From Sphingomonas corticis (GTDB lineage: Bacteria > Pseudomonadota > Alphaproteobacteria > Sphingomonadales > Sphingomonadaceae), in assembly GCF_012035195.1 (NCBI RefSeq), contig NZ_JAAVJH010000010.1:53607-117606 (forward strand): 64,000 nt of DNA. Reading direction: 5' to 3'. The notes beneath the pieces are model-generated. The model was not told the origin of the DNA, did no database searches, and was given only the letters and a program-made list of their open reading frames with translations. Position numbers and translations under genes: made by a program. Of this stretch, positions 27,663 to 35,142 are shown one piece after another (position 1 is the stretch's first letter; each line of letters opens with the position of its first letter).

Positions 27663-28388
27663 ATGAGCGACGACACGCTCACGCTCGACCTCGACGGCTG
27701 GGAAGGACCGCTCGACCTCCTCCTCGCGCTCGCGCGCGCGCAGAAGGTGGACCTGAAGGCCATCTCGATCCTCGCGCTGGTCGAGCAGTATCTCGCCTTC
27801 GTCGATCGCGCGCGCGCGCTGAAGCTGGAACTGGCGGCCGACTATCTCGTGATGGCGGCGTGGCTCGCCTATCTGAAGTCCGCGCTGCTGCTGCCGCGCG
27901 ATCCGGCGGTGGAGCCGAGTCCCGAGGAACTGGCGCTGCGCCTTCAGCTCCGGCTCGAGCGGCTCGGCGCGATGCGCGAGGCCGGCGCCCGGCTGATGGC
28001 GCGCGACCGGCTGGGGCGCGACACCTTCCCGCGCGGCGCGCCGGAGGGGCTGCGCACGATCCGCCACGCGCGCTGGACCGCGGAGATCTTCGATCTGATC
28101 GCCGCCTACGGTCGCGTGTCCGCGCGCAACCGTCCCGTCATGCACGTCGTGCGCGACCGGCAGGTGATGACGCTCGACGCCGCGCTCGCGCGGGTGGCGG
28201 CGCTCGTCGGGAGTGCGGTGGACTGGCACGCGATCGAGCGTTTCCTGCCCGACGGCGCCGCCGGGCCGTTCCGCGCCTCCGCGCTCGCCTCCAGCTTCCT
28301 CGCCGCGCTCGAACTCGCGCGGCAGGGCCGGGTGGAGCTGCGCCAGGCCGAGCCCTTCGCGCCGCTCTACCTGAAGGCGCCGGCGTGA
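27663..28388 (+). CDS. scpA: Segregation and condensation protein A
   Basis: 241 residues. LDGWEGPLDLLLALARAQKVDLKAI and VEQYLAFVDRARALKLELAADYLVMAAWLAYLKSALLL form the ScpA N-terminal kleisin domain (positions about 8-85), and the C-terminal winged helix ends at SSFLAALELARQGRVELRQ. It bridges the Smc ATPase heads with ScpB for chromosome condensation. The ATG at 27663 with AAGGCGG upstream is preferred over the GTG 12 bp earlier. It overlaps scpB by GTGA. Confidence 0.92.
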   Translation: MSDDTLTLDLDGWEGPLDLLLALARAQKVDLKAISILALVEQYLAFVDRARALKLELAADYLVMAAWLAYLKSALLLPRDPAVEPSPEELALRLQLRLERLGAMREAGARLMARDRLGRDTFPRGAPEGLRTIRHARWTAEIFDLIAAYGRVSARNRPVMHVVRDRQVMTLDAALARVAALVGSAVDWHAIERFLPDGAAGPFRASALASSFLAALELARQGRVELRQAEPFAPLYLKAPA

Positions 28389-28957
28389 CCCCGCCCGACG
28401 ACGTGGTTCGCGCGGTGGAGGCGGTGCTGTTCGCCAGTGCCGAGCCGCTGGGCGTGGACGCGATCCGCGCGCACGTCGGCGGGGGTGACGTGGTGGCGGC
28501 GCTGGCCACGCTGCGCGGCGATTACGCGGGCCGCGGCATCGCGCTGGTGGAGCGGGGGCAGCGCTGGCATTTCGAGACCGCGGGCGACCTCGCGCACCTG
28601 CTCCGACGCAACCGGGAGGAGCCGCGCAAGCTCTCCCGCGCCGCGATCGAGACGCTGGCGATCGTCGCCTATCACGAGCCGGTGACCCGCGCCGAGATCG
28701 AGGCGATCCGCGGCGTGCAGACTGCCAGGGGCACGCTGGACGTGCTGATGGAGGCGGGCTGGATCCGCCCCGCCGGCCGGCGCGAGGTGCCCGGACGCCC
28801 GCTCGCCTACGCGACCACGCCGGGCTTCCTCACCCATTTCGGCCTCTCCAGCCGCCGCGACCTGCCCGGGATCGACGACCTGCGCGCGGCGGGGCTGCTC
28901 GACCCGGTCGACCTCGCGTTCGAGGCGGCGCTGGGCGGCGGCGACGCCGAGGAATGA
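28385..28957 (+). CDS. scpB: Segregation and condensation protein B
   Basis: 190 residues with two winged-helix domains. EAVLFASAEPLGVDAIRAHV is near the start, then LSRAAIETLAIVAYHEPVTRAEIEAIRGV near residue 85 and GRPLAYATTPGFLTHFGL near 140, all ScpB signatures. It dimerises on ScpA in the Smc-ScpAB complex. Start chosen for the GTGA overlap with scpA. Confidence 0.93.
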   Translation: MTPPDDVVRAVEAVLFASAEPLGVDAIRAHVGGGDVVAALATLRGDYAGRGIALVERGQRWHFETAGDLAHLLRRNREEPRKLSRAAIETLAIVAYHEPVTRAEIEAIRGVQTARGTLDVLMEAGWIRPAGRREVPGRPLAYATTPGFLTHFGLSSRRDLPGIDDLRAAGLLDPVDLAFEAALGGGDAEE

Positions 28958-29030
28958 CGCGCCCAGCGGATCGTCGTTGCCGCGGTCCGTGTCACGCCCT
29001 AGATAGCGCCCACGTCACGGAGATTTCGTC

Positions 29031-29285
29031 ATGGGCAGCTTCAGCCTTCCGCATATCCTGATCCTCGCGATCGTCGCGATCCTGCTGCTGGGCGGCGGCC
29101 GCTTTTCCAGCATGATGGGCGACGTCGCCAAGGGCGTGAAGAACTTCAAGAAGGGCATGAGCGAGGAGGACGAGGACGATCGTCCCGCCCGCGCCAAGCC
29201 GCGCATCGAGGCGCAGTCCGCCGCGCGTCCTGCATCGGAGACGGTGCTGGACCGCGATGCCGACCGCGTTCGCGAGGACCGCTGA
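29031..29285 (+). CDS. tatA: Twin-arginine translocase subunit TatA
   Basis: 84 residues. A short N-terminal membrane helix (HILILAIVAILLLGGGRFSS) is followed by an amphipathic helix with the conserved MGDVAKGVKNFKKGM and an acidic motif, then a charged tail. TatA oligomers form the pore that passes folded proteins with RR signal peptides. First gene of a tatABC operon. Confidence 0.93.
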   Translation: MGSFSLPHILILAIVAILLLGGGRFSSMMGDVAKGVKNFKKGMSEEDEDDRPARAKPRIEAQSAARPASETVLDRDADRVREDR

Positions 29286-29311
29286 TCGTTCTCCATCGCT
29301 GACCGGCGACC

Positions 29312-29785
29312 ATGTTCGACATCGCCCCATCCGAATTCCTGCTGGTCGCCTTCGTCGCGCTGGTGGTGATCGGTCCCAAGGACCTGCCCAAGGCGATGCG
29401 GGTCGTGGGCTATTGGGTCGGCCGCGCGCGCGCGGTGGGCCGCCAGTTCCGCAGCGGCTTCGACGAGATGGTGCGCGAGGCGGAGCTGGAGGAGATGGAG
29501 AAGAAGTGGAAGGCGGAGAACGAGCGCATCATGCGCGAACACCCCGCGCCCGCCCTGCCGCAGCCGGACGACGCCGCTGACGCCCCCGCGATGACCCCCG
29601 CCATGACCCCCGCCATGACGATGCACGACCCCTCCGGCTCCGATCCGGATCCTCGCGACGATGCGCAGGGCGCGCTGCCGCTGGACACCACCGACCGGGC
29701 GGTGACGGTGGAGCAGCCACAGCTGGTTCCCGCCCGGGAAGCGGACCCGGCGCCCGATCGCGACCAGACGAAGGCGCCGTCGTGA
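29312..29785 (+). CDS. tatB: Twin-arginine translocase subunit TatB
   Basis: 157 residues. N-terminus MFDIAPSEFLLVAFVALVVIGPKDLPKAMR with the TatB Glu8 and the Gly-Pro hinge, followed by a long amphipathic helix (GRARAVGRQFRSGFDEMVREAELEEMEKK) and a disordered acidic/Pro-rich tail containing a short MTPA repeat. It forms the signal-peptide receptor with TatC. Overlaps tatC by GTGA. Confidence 0.92.
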   Translation: MFDIAPSEFLLVAFVALVVIGPKDLPKAMRVVGYWVGRARAVGRQFRSGFDEMVREAELEEMEKKWKAENERIMREHPAPALPQPDDAADAPAMTPAMTPAMTMHDPSGSDPDPRDDAQGALPLDTTDRAVTVEQPQLVPAREADPAPDRDQTKAPS

Positions 29786-30564
29786 GCGACGCGGAGACCG
29801 ACGAGCTGGACGCCAGCCGCGCGCCGCTGCTCGACCATCTGATCGAGCTGCGCCGCCGCCTGCTCTACTGTATCGCCGCCATCGTCGTCGCGTTCGGTGC
29901 GGGCTATTATTTCGCGGAGGACATCTTCGCCGCGCTGGTGCAGCCGCTGCTGTCCGCGGGTCAGAAGACGGTGATCTACACCCAGGTGTTCGAGGCGTTC
30001 TTCGTCAAGGTGAAGGTCGCCTTCTTCGCCGCGATGATGATCGCCTTTCCCGTGATCGCGATGCAATTGTGGCAGTTCGTCGCGCCGGGGCTGTACCGCA
30101 AGGAGAAGCGCGCGCTGCTGCCCTTCCTGCTCGCCACGCCGGTCCTGTTCGGCATGGGCGCGTCCATGGCCTATTTCATCGCCATCCCGATGGCGCTGCA
30201 TTTCCTGCTGAGCTTTCAGGGGAACATCGGCGGGATCGAGCAGCAGGCGCTGCCCGCGATCGGCGAGTATCTGTCCTTCACCATGCAGTTCCTCTTCGGC
30301 TTCGGCGCGGCGTTCCTGCTGCCGGTGCTGCTGATGCTGCTGGAACGCGCCGGCATCGTCACCCGGCGCCAGCTGATCTCGGCGCGTCGCTACGCCATCG
30401 TCGGCGCCTTCGCGATCGCGGCGGTGCTGACCCCGCCCGACGTCGGATCGCAGCTGCTGCTCGCGATCCCCTTGTGCATCCTCTACGAGCTGGCGATCGT
30501 CGGCATCTGGTTCACCGAGCGCAAGCGCTCGCGCGAGGCGGCGGAGGCGGTCGCCGGAGAGTAG
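29782..30564 (+). CDS. tatC: Twin-arginine translocase subunit TatC
   Basis: 260 residues with six membrane helices. LLDHLIELRRRLLY at the start is the TatC signature; LWQFVAPGLYRKEKR near residue 96 and FGFGAAFLLPVLLMLLERAGIV near 172 follow. It recognises twin-arginine signal peptides in the inner membrane. Last gene of tatABC, followed by a strong hairpin. Confidence 0.95.
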   Translation: MSDAETDELDASRAPLLDHLIELRRRLLYCIAAIVVAFGAGYYFAEDIFAALVQPLLSAGQKTVIYTQVFEAFFVKVKVAFFAAMMIAFPVIAMQLWQFVAPGLYRKEKRALLPFLLATPVLFGMGASMAYFIAIPMALHFLLSFQGNIGGIEQQALPAIGEYLSFTMQFLFGFGAAFLLPVLLMLLERAGIVTRRQLISARRYAIVGAFAIAAVLTPPDVGSQLLLAIPLCILYELAIVGIWFTERKRSREAAEAVAGE

Positions 30565-30570
30565 AAACGC

Positions 30571-30607
30571 GAAGGGCGGCGCACCGTCACCCGGTGCGCC
30601 GCCCTTC
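30571..30607. terminator. Bidirectional terminator between tatC and entericidin-like gene
   Basis: A perfect 16-bp stem (GAAGGGCGGCGCACCG with its complement) around a 5-nt loop, between two convergent genes. No run of T follows, but the stem is very stable and symmetric. Confidence 0.75.
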
Positions 30608-30629
30608 GTCGTCCCGGTTGGGCGAGCGA

Positions 30630-30767
30630 TCAGTTCTTCACGTCGTTCGCCGCACCGGTCACGGTGTCGCCCGCGCTCGACACGTCCTTGCCGACGCCCG
30701 CCACGGTGTTGCACGCGGACACCAGCACCGCGCCGGCCAGGACGGCCATCGTCATGATCTTACGCAT
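30630..30767 (-). CDS. Entericidin A/B family lipoprotein
   Basis: 45 residues: MRKIMTMAVLAGAVLVSACN with a lipobox VSAC, then TVAGVGKDVSSAGDTVTGA, the entericidin pattern. An AAGGAG lies 9 bp before the ATG. Entericidins are small outer-membrane-associated lipoproteins, often stress-induced; in alphaproteobacteria many are in the EcfG regulon. A GGAAC-N16-CATT on the minus strand at 30803-30827 is a possible weak EcfG promoter, fitting the nearby stress locus. Confidence 0.85.
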   Translation of the reverse strand: MRKIMTMAVLAGAVLVSACNTVAGVGKDVSSAGDTVTGAANDVKN

Positions 30768-30872
30768 CGCTACTTGCTCCTTCGCATGAACCTCGTTCGT
30801 CCAATGCGCGTGGCGCACCTTCGTTCCGCTTGGGGAACGGGACGGCGAGGGAGGGGCAAGGCGGAAAGAATA

Positions 30873-30923
30873 AAGGCCCGAAAGCGTCACCGGGGGGGGG
30901 GAGGGGTGGACGCTTCCGGGCCT
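30873..30923 (-). terminator. Terminator of the PhyP-like kinase gene
   Basis: On the minus strand AGGCCCGGAAGCGTCCACC pairs with GGTGACGCTTTCGGGCCT (one mismatch region) around a C-rich loop, followed by TTATTCTTT. It lies 113 bp after the kinase stop. The loop encodes a 10-base homopolymer (G on the plus strand, 30892-30901). The 268 bp from 30768 to 31035 hold this and nothing else recognisable. Confidence 0.65.
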
Positions 30924-31035
30924 ATGTCGTGGATCGCGAGAGCGGGGGGGCTAAGGTCGCGATCCGAAGGTCATAACGGCGATCGTGGCGGGCGGTTCCG
31001 GCGGCGGGTGCTTTTTTTGCCGCGCTCGGATTTTT

Positions 31036-32685
31036 TCACGCCGGCGCCATCACCGCGATCGCGATCTCATAGGCGCCGGTCAGCGGATCGTGCTGCAGCG
31101 TGGAGCGCAGCTGCCGCGTCAGCCCCTCGATCACCCGGCCGTAGCGGTCGCGCAGCCGCGCGCGCAGCACGTCGCTGTCGACCAGTGCGCGCGACGACAG
31201 CCGCAGCACGGCGCGGCCCTTCTCGCCATCGGGTTTCAGCGACACGCGCAGCTGCGCCTGCGGATCGCTGGTCATGGCCAGCTCGATCAGCTCCGTGGCG
31301 AGGAAGGCCACCGCCACCGCCACGTCCTGCGTCACGTGGAAATTGTCGATGTCGAGGACGATGCCGATCCGCGACCCCTCGGGCGCGGTGGCGCGGATGT
31401 TCGACGCCAGCTCGCCCAGCACCGCGCGCATCCCCACGCCGCGGTTCTCCTCCATCTCGGCGAAATGGTAGCGGTGGACCACGGCCAGCGCGTCGACGCG
31501 GCGCTGGATCGAGGCATAGGCATGGCTCACTTCCGCGCTGCTCGCGCCGCGGGCGTGGAAGTTGATGAGGCTGGCGATCACCTGCAGGTTGTTCTTGACG
31601 CGGTGATGCACCTCGCGGGTCAGCTTGGTCTGCCGCACCAGCCCCTCGGCAAGTCCCGCCTCGTGGATCGCCACCGTGCGGCTGAGCGCGCGGAACGTGT
31701 CGCCCAGTTCGCGTATCTCCTGCGCGGGCAGGGCGCGGAACAGCGCGGGATCGGGCTGGTCGCCCGGCGTGAAGGCGGCGATGCTGCCGCGCAGCGCGCG
31801 CAGCGGCGCGATCAGCAGCCGGTCGACGACGAACCAGCTGATCGCCGAGGCGAGCGCCCACATCACCAGCGGCAGTGCCAGCGCGATCAGCAGCGGCGAT
31901 CCTACCGGTGCGCTGCGCACCTGCATCTCCAGCGACAGGCCGGCGATGGCCAGGTCGTTGCGCGATGTCTCGCGCCGCTCCAGCGTGCTCTGGCGGGGCA
32001 GCCGGACCAGGTCGAGCCGGTCGCCACCCAGCAGCAGCGCGGCGCCGTAATCGTTGCCGAGGCCACTCGGCCGGCTGATCCGCGCCAGGAAGGCGGCGGG
32101 GAAGAAGGCGGCTGCGCTGGTGCCGTCCTTGCGCCCGTCCACGCGCAGCATCACGCCGCCCCCGCCCGGTCCGGCGGGCACGATCCGGGCGCTCACCACG
32201 CCCGATCCGGCCTGGCGCGCGAAGGCCGCGGCACCGGGGAACGGCTCGCCGCACAGCGCGCGGCCGCGGCGGTCGACGATGACGAAGCTGGTCCCCTGCG
32301 TCGCCTGCTGCGCGAAGATGCCCTGCGCGCGCGCGCAACTGGGCGTGTCCCGGCTGTCCTCGCCCAGCGCATCCACCGCGACGCGCAGCGCGGTCATGTC
32401 GCCGACCAGCTCGATCGCGATCGACCGGCTCGCCTCCGCGGCGGCGACGCGCAGGTGCGCGCCCAGCTCGGTATCGGCGATCTGCGTGACGCGCAGCGTG
32501 GCGAAGGTGGCGATCAGCGCCAGCGGCAGCAGCGCGATGGAGAGGATCAGGAACAGCTTCGCGCCGGTCGGCCAGCGCGCGATCAGCCGGGGGCGGGGGG
32601 TCGCGGACGCGGCGGGACGGTCGGCGGCCGGGTGGGTCGCCGGATCGTCGGTGGCCATGGGATGTGTCGCGGGGGCGTCGGCCAC
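31036..32685 (-). CDS. HisKA_2-type histidine kinase-like protein with degenerate ATPase domain (PhyP-like)
   Basis: 549 residues: membrane helices at about 43-63 and 263-285 flank a periplasmic sensor region, followed by a HAMP-like linker and a HisKA_2 dimerisation helix REVHHRVKNNLQVIASLINF with the phospho-acceptor His at about 360. The C-terminal region lacks a clear N-box asparagine (LATELIELAMTSD, where ELVxNAxKHA is expected) and glycine-rich G boxes. This suggests no kinase activity. Next to nepR-phyR-ecfG, it resembles PhyP of Sphingomonas, a negative regulator thought to dephosphorylate PhyR. The identity with PhyP is inferred from context. Confidence 0.8.
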   Translation of the reverse strand: MADAPATHPMATDDPATHPAADRPAASATPRPRLIARWPTGAKLFLILSIALLPLALIATFATLRVTQIADTELGAHLRVAAAEASRSIAIELVGDMTALRVAVDALGEDSRDTPSCARAQGIFAQQATQGTSFVIVDRRGRALCGEPFPGAAAFARQAGSGVVSARIVPAGPGGGGVMLRVDGRKDGTSAAAFFPAAFLARISRPSGLGNDYGAALLLGGDRLDLVRLPRQSTLERRETSRNDLAIAGLSLEMQVRSAPVGSPLLIALALPLVMWALASAISWFVVDRLLIAPLRALRGSIAAFTPGDQPDPALFRALPAQEIRELGDTFRALSRTVAIHEAGLAEGLVRQTKLTREVHHRVKNNLQVIASLINFHARGASSAEVSHAYASIQRRVDALAVVHRYHFAEMEENRGVGMRAVLGELASNIRATAPEGSRIGIVLDIDNFHVTQDVAVAVAFLATELIELAMTSDPQAQLRVSLKPDGEKGRAVLRLSSRALVDSDVLRARLRDRYGRVIEGLTRQLRSTLQHDPLTGAYEIAIAVMAPA

Positions 32686-32692
32686 CGCTCGG

Positions 32693-32866
32693 CTAGTCTA
32701 GCTTGCCGAGCAGCGACAGCAGGTCGTCCGGCACCGCCTCCTCGACGGTCTTGTTGTAGACGGAACGCAGGGCCGAGCCCATGTCGCGGTTCTTCGACTG
32801 TGCGGCGGCGCCCTTCTTCGGCTTTTCCGACGCTTGCTTGTCAGACGTCAACGCTTGAACCCCCAT
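32693..32866 (-). CDS. nepR: Anti-sigma factor NepR
   Basis: 57 residues from ATG 32866. The Lys-rich start is followed by the NepR core MGSALRSVYNKTVEEAVPDDLLSLLGKLD (positions 29-57), with its LRxxY and PxxLLxLLxxLD helices. NepR sequesters the EcfG sigma factor; phosphorylated PhyR pulls NepR away. It lies 7 bp from the kinase-like gene on the same strand and is divergent from phyR across a 233-bp region. Confidence 0.93.
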   Translation of the reverse strand: MGVQALTSDKQASEKPKKGAAAQSKNRDMGSALRSVYNKTVEEAVPDDLLSLLGKLD

Positions 32867-32946
32867 TCGCCCCGGCTGCGGGGGTCGAAACGAACCGATG
32901 CGACAGACCCTTTGACTGGCCGCGCGTGTGCCCGCGCTGGCCGATG

Positions 32947-32972
32947 AAACCAAAGATGGCCTCGTTGGTTCC
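32947..32972 (-). promoter_or_regulatory. Candidate EcfG-type promoter of nepR
   Basis: On the minus strand GGAAC is followed by 17 bp and GTTT (or 16 bp and GGTT). The EcfG consensus is GGAAC-N16/17-CGTT. It lies about 80 bp before the nepR start, consistent with autoregulation of the stress module. The -10 match is imperfect. Confidence 0.5.
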
Positions 32973-33099
32973 ACCGGGGCGCGACGAAAATCCGACCGGG
33001 GGAAAGCTTTAGCCACGGCCGAGGGGATGTCGCCGCTTCGTTTTGATTTTCGACGGACGGCCCGGTTGCCGGTCGTTCGCCAGGGAGGGCCAATCACTC

Positions 33100-33894
33100 A
33101 TGTCGCTCGGACAACAACTCGCGCCGCATCTTCCGTTCCTGCGCCGCTACGGACGCGCGCTGACCGGAAGCCAGGCGCAGGGCGACCGCTACGTGCGCGC
33201 CACGCTGGAGGCGATCGTGGCGGCGCCGGACCAGTTCCCGCGCGACGTCGATCCCCGGCTGGGCCTGTACCGCACCTTCCAGGCGATCTGGAACTCCGCC
33301 AATTACGACGAGGTCGCCGACACGGGCGAGGTGGAGGAGCAGGAGGCGGTGGCCCGTGCGCGCCTGTCGCGCATGACGCCGCTGTCGCGCCAGGCGCTGC
33401 TGCTGACCGCGATGGAGGGTTTCACGCCCGAGGACGCGGCCTATCTGATTGAGGTGGACGCGGCCGAGGTCGACAGCCTGGTCGCCGAGGCGCTGTCGGA
33501 GATCGAGAAGCAGACCCGCGCGCGCGTGCTGGTGATCGAGGACGAGCCGATCATCGCGATGGACATCGAATCGATCGTGCGGGACCTGGGCCACGACATC
33601 ACCGGCGTCGCCGTCACGCGCGACGAGGCGGTGGCGCTGGCGATGGAGGAGCGGCCGGGCCTGGTGCTCGCCGACATCCAGCTGGCGGACGACAGCTCCG
33701 GCATCGACGCGGTGAAGGACATCCTGGCGGAGTTCAACGTGCCCGTCATCTTCATCACCGCCTTCCCCGAGCGCCTGCTGACGGGCGAGCGGCCGGAGCC
33801 GACGTTCCTCATCACCAAGCCGTTCCAGCGCTCGACGGTGAAGGCGGCGATCAGCCAGGCGCTGTTCTTCGACCAGTCTACCGTTCCGGCCTGA
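33100..33894 (+). CDS. phyR: Response regulator PhyR (sigma-like domain plus receiver)
   Basis: 264 residues. Residues 1-~125 mimic an ECF sigma factor (LAPHLPFLRRYGRALTGS, then LTAMEGFTPEDAAYLI). Residues ~135-255 are a receiver with acidic pocket VIEDEPIIAMDIE, phospho-Asp in VLADIQLADDSSG, the Thr of IFITAF and Lys of ITKPF. Phosphorylation frees the sigma-like domain to bind NepR. The ATG at 33100 gives the family N-terminus. A hairpin terminates it. Confidence 0.95.
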   Translation: MSLGQQLAPHLPFLRRYGRALTGSQAQGDRYVRATLEAIVAAPDQFPRDVDPRLGLYRTFQAIWNSANYDEVADTGEVEEQEAVARARLSRMTPLSRQALLLTAMEGFTPEDAAYLIEVDAAEVDSLVAEALSEIEKQTRARVLVIEDEPIIAMDIESIVRDLGHDITGVAVTRDEAVALAMEERPGLVLADIQLADDSSGIDAVKDILAEFNVPVIFITAFPERLLTGERPEPTFLITKPFQRSTVKAAISQALFFDQSTVPA

Positions 33895-33906
33895 TCCGCG
33901 CTTCGG

Positions 33907-33938
33907 GGCGCGGCGCGGGTGCAACCCTGCGCCGCGCC
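33907..33938 (+). terminator. Hairpin terminator after phyR
   Basis: GCGCGGCGC pairs with GCGCCGCGC, extended by an inner GGG/CCC around TGCAA. No T-tract follows. Confidence 0.55.
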
Positions 33939-33982
33939 GCGCGTTCGGTACGACATCACAACGATTTGGGCGGGCTGAACAC

Positions 33983-34120
33983 ATGGCCGAGGACAATAAC
34001 CGGATCCACCTGGACGCCGAAGAGGCGCGCGCGGGGGCGAAGACCGGGGCGATGCGCTACGTCCTGGCGATCTCGCTGTTCCTCATCATCGCGATCTTCG
34101 CCGCGTTGCTGCTGCTGTAG
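33983..34120 (+). CDS. Small single-pass membrane protein in stress locus
   Basis: 45 residues: a charged start (MAEDNNRIHLDAEEARAGA) and one C-terminal helix (MRYVLAISLFLIIAIFAALLLL region, residues 24-45). No family recognised; short helix-anchored proteins of this type occur between phyR and ecfG in related genomes as far as I recall. It may belong to the EcfG regulon. It is too short for many gene finders. Confidence 0.6.
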   Translation: MAEDNNRIHLDAEEARAGAKTGAMRYVLAISLFLIIAIFAALLLL

Positions 34121-34238
34121 TCCCGCGGACGTTCTGATCCCTATGTATCGCACGACGCTGGCCAATGGGCCCGGCGATCCCTATCTTACGGCCTCAGGCG
34201 CTTCCGCAACGGGCGGCGCGCCGAGGCAACGGAGCGGC

Positions 34239-34895
34239 ATGACCCAATCCCCCTCGCGCGTCGACGACGCGGACGACGACGATGCCCCGGCGCCCGCGCC
34301 GGTCGAGCACGTCTCGCTGTCCGATCCCGAATTCAAGAAGCAGCTCGCCGTCGTCATTCCGCACCTGCGCGCCTTCGGCCGCTCGCTGTCGGGCAATCGC
34401 GACCTCGCCGACGATTTGGTGCAGGAAACGCTGCTGAAGGCGTGGGCCGCGCGCAAGCGGTTCCAGGCCGGCACCAACATGCGCGCCTGGACCTTCATCA
34501 TCCTGCGCAACCTGTTCCTCTCGCAGATGCGCCGCGCGCGCTTCAAGGGGGAGTGGGACGATCTGGTGGCGGAGCGGGTGCTCGCCGCACCGGCCAGCCA
34601 GGACAAGCACGTCGAACTCGCCGACATGCAGCGCGCGTTGCTGCACCTGCCCCAGCCGCAGCGCGAGGCGCTGATCCTGGTCGGCGCGGGCGGCTTCGCC
34701 TATGAGGAAGCGGCCGAGATCTGCGGCGTGGCGGTCGGCACGATCAAGAGCCGCGTTGCACGCGGCCGCGTCGCGCTGGAGGCGCTGATGACCGATGGCA
34801 GCCTCTCCTCGCGCCGCGACCACGAGGGCAACGGCGACCGCACCACGCTCGACGCGATCATGGGCGAAGTGGACGAACTCAGCCGCGATCGGTAA
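34239..34895 (+). CDS. ecfG: General stress ECF sigma factor EcfG
   Basis: 218 residues. Sigma region 2 at about 30-95 (LRAFGRSLSGNRDLADDLVQETLLKAWAARKRF, with the NLFLSQMRR region after it) and region 4 at about 125-190 (LLHLPQPQREALILVGAGGFAYEEAAEICGVAVGTIKSRVARGR). Long EcfG-like C-terminal tail. GGAG lies 5 bp before the ATG. It directs transcription from GGAAC-N16/17-CGTT promoters when released by NepR. Context with phyR and nepR makes the assignment firm. Confidence 0.93.
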   Translation: MTQSPSRVDDADDDDAPAPAPVEHVSLSDPEFKKQLAVVIPHLRAFGRSLSGNRDLADDLVQETLLKAWAARKRFQAGTNMRAWTFIILRNLFLSQMRRARFKGEWDDLVAERVLAAPASQDKHVELADMQRALLHLPQPQREALILVGAGGFAYEEAAEICGVAVGTIKSRVARGRVALEALMTDGSLSSRRDHEGNGDRTTLDAIMGEVDELSRDR

Positions 34896-34932
34896 GGGCG
34901 ACCGGCCGCCGCGTGCCGCGCGGCGGCCCCGA

Positions 34933-35097
34933 TTACCGCCGGTCCAGCGTGTCCAGCATCGCCAGCCATTCCGGCGGCATCTTCTCCTCGCGATACGCGG
35001 CGCGTAGCGACTTGGCCACCGCGTCGGTATGACGGGGCGTCTTCACCGCATAGGCGCCGCGCCACGGCACGGAGGGGAGAGGAGATTGCCCGGTCAT
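34933..35097 (-). CDS. Small protein with NepR-like motif
   Basis: 54 residues. The end, VAKSLRAAYREEKMPPEWLAMLDTLDRR in parts, shows the NepR spacing LRxxY ... P ... LL/ML ... LD, two residues shorter than NepR between Y and P. It could be a second NepR-type anti-sigma factor or an unrelated small protein; no catalytic features. It is convergent with ecfG and divergent from glnE. The start at 35097 has no clear ribosome binding site, and an in-frame ATG lies at 35109 or beyond. Confidence 0.45.
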   Translation of the reverse strand: MTGQSPLPSVPWRGAYAVKTPRHTDAVAKSLRAAYREEKMPPEWLAMLDTLDRR

Positions 35098-35142
35098 GCA
35101 AGCTAGAACGACGCGCCCGGTCATAGGTTTCGGCATCGCGTC

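Noticed and set aside
24387..28229. A 1280-codon open frame on the minus strand across ftsQ, ftsA, ftsZ and scpA
   Set aside because: It mirrors recognised genes on the plus strand; its protein is Arg/His/Ala-rich without motifs, typical of antisense frames in high-GC DNA.
30892..30901. Run of ten G as a phase-variation tract
   Set aside because: It lies in the loop of a terminator between genes, not in a promoter or reading frame, so length change would have little effect.
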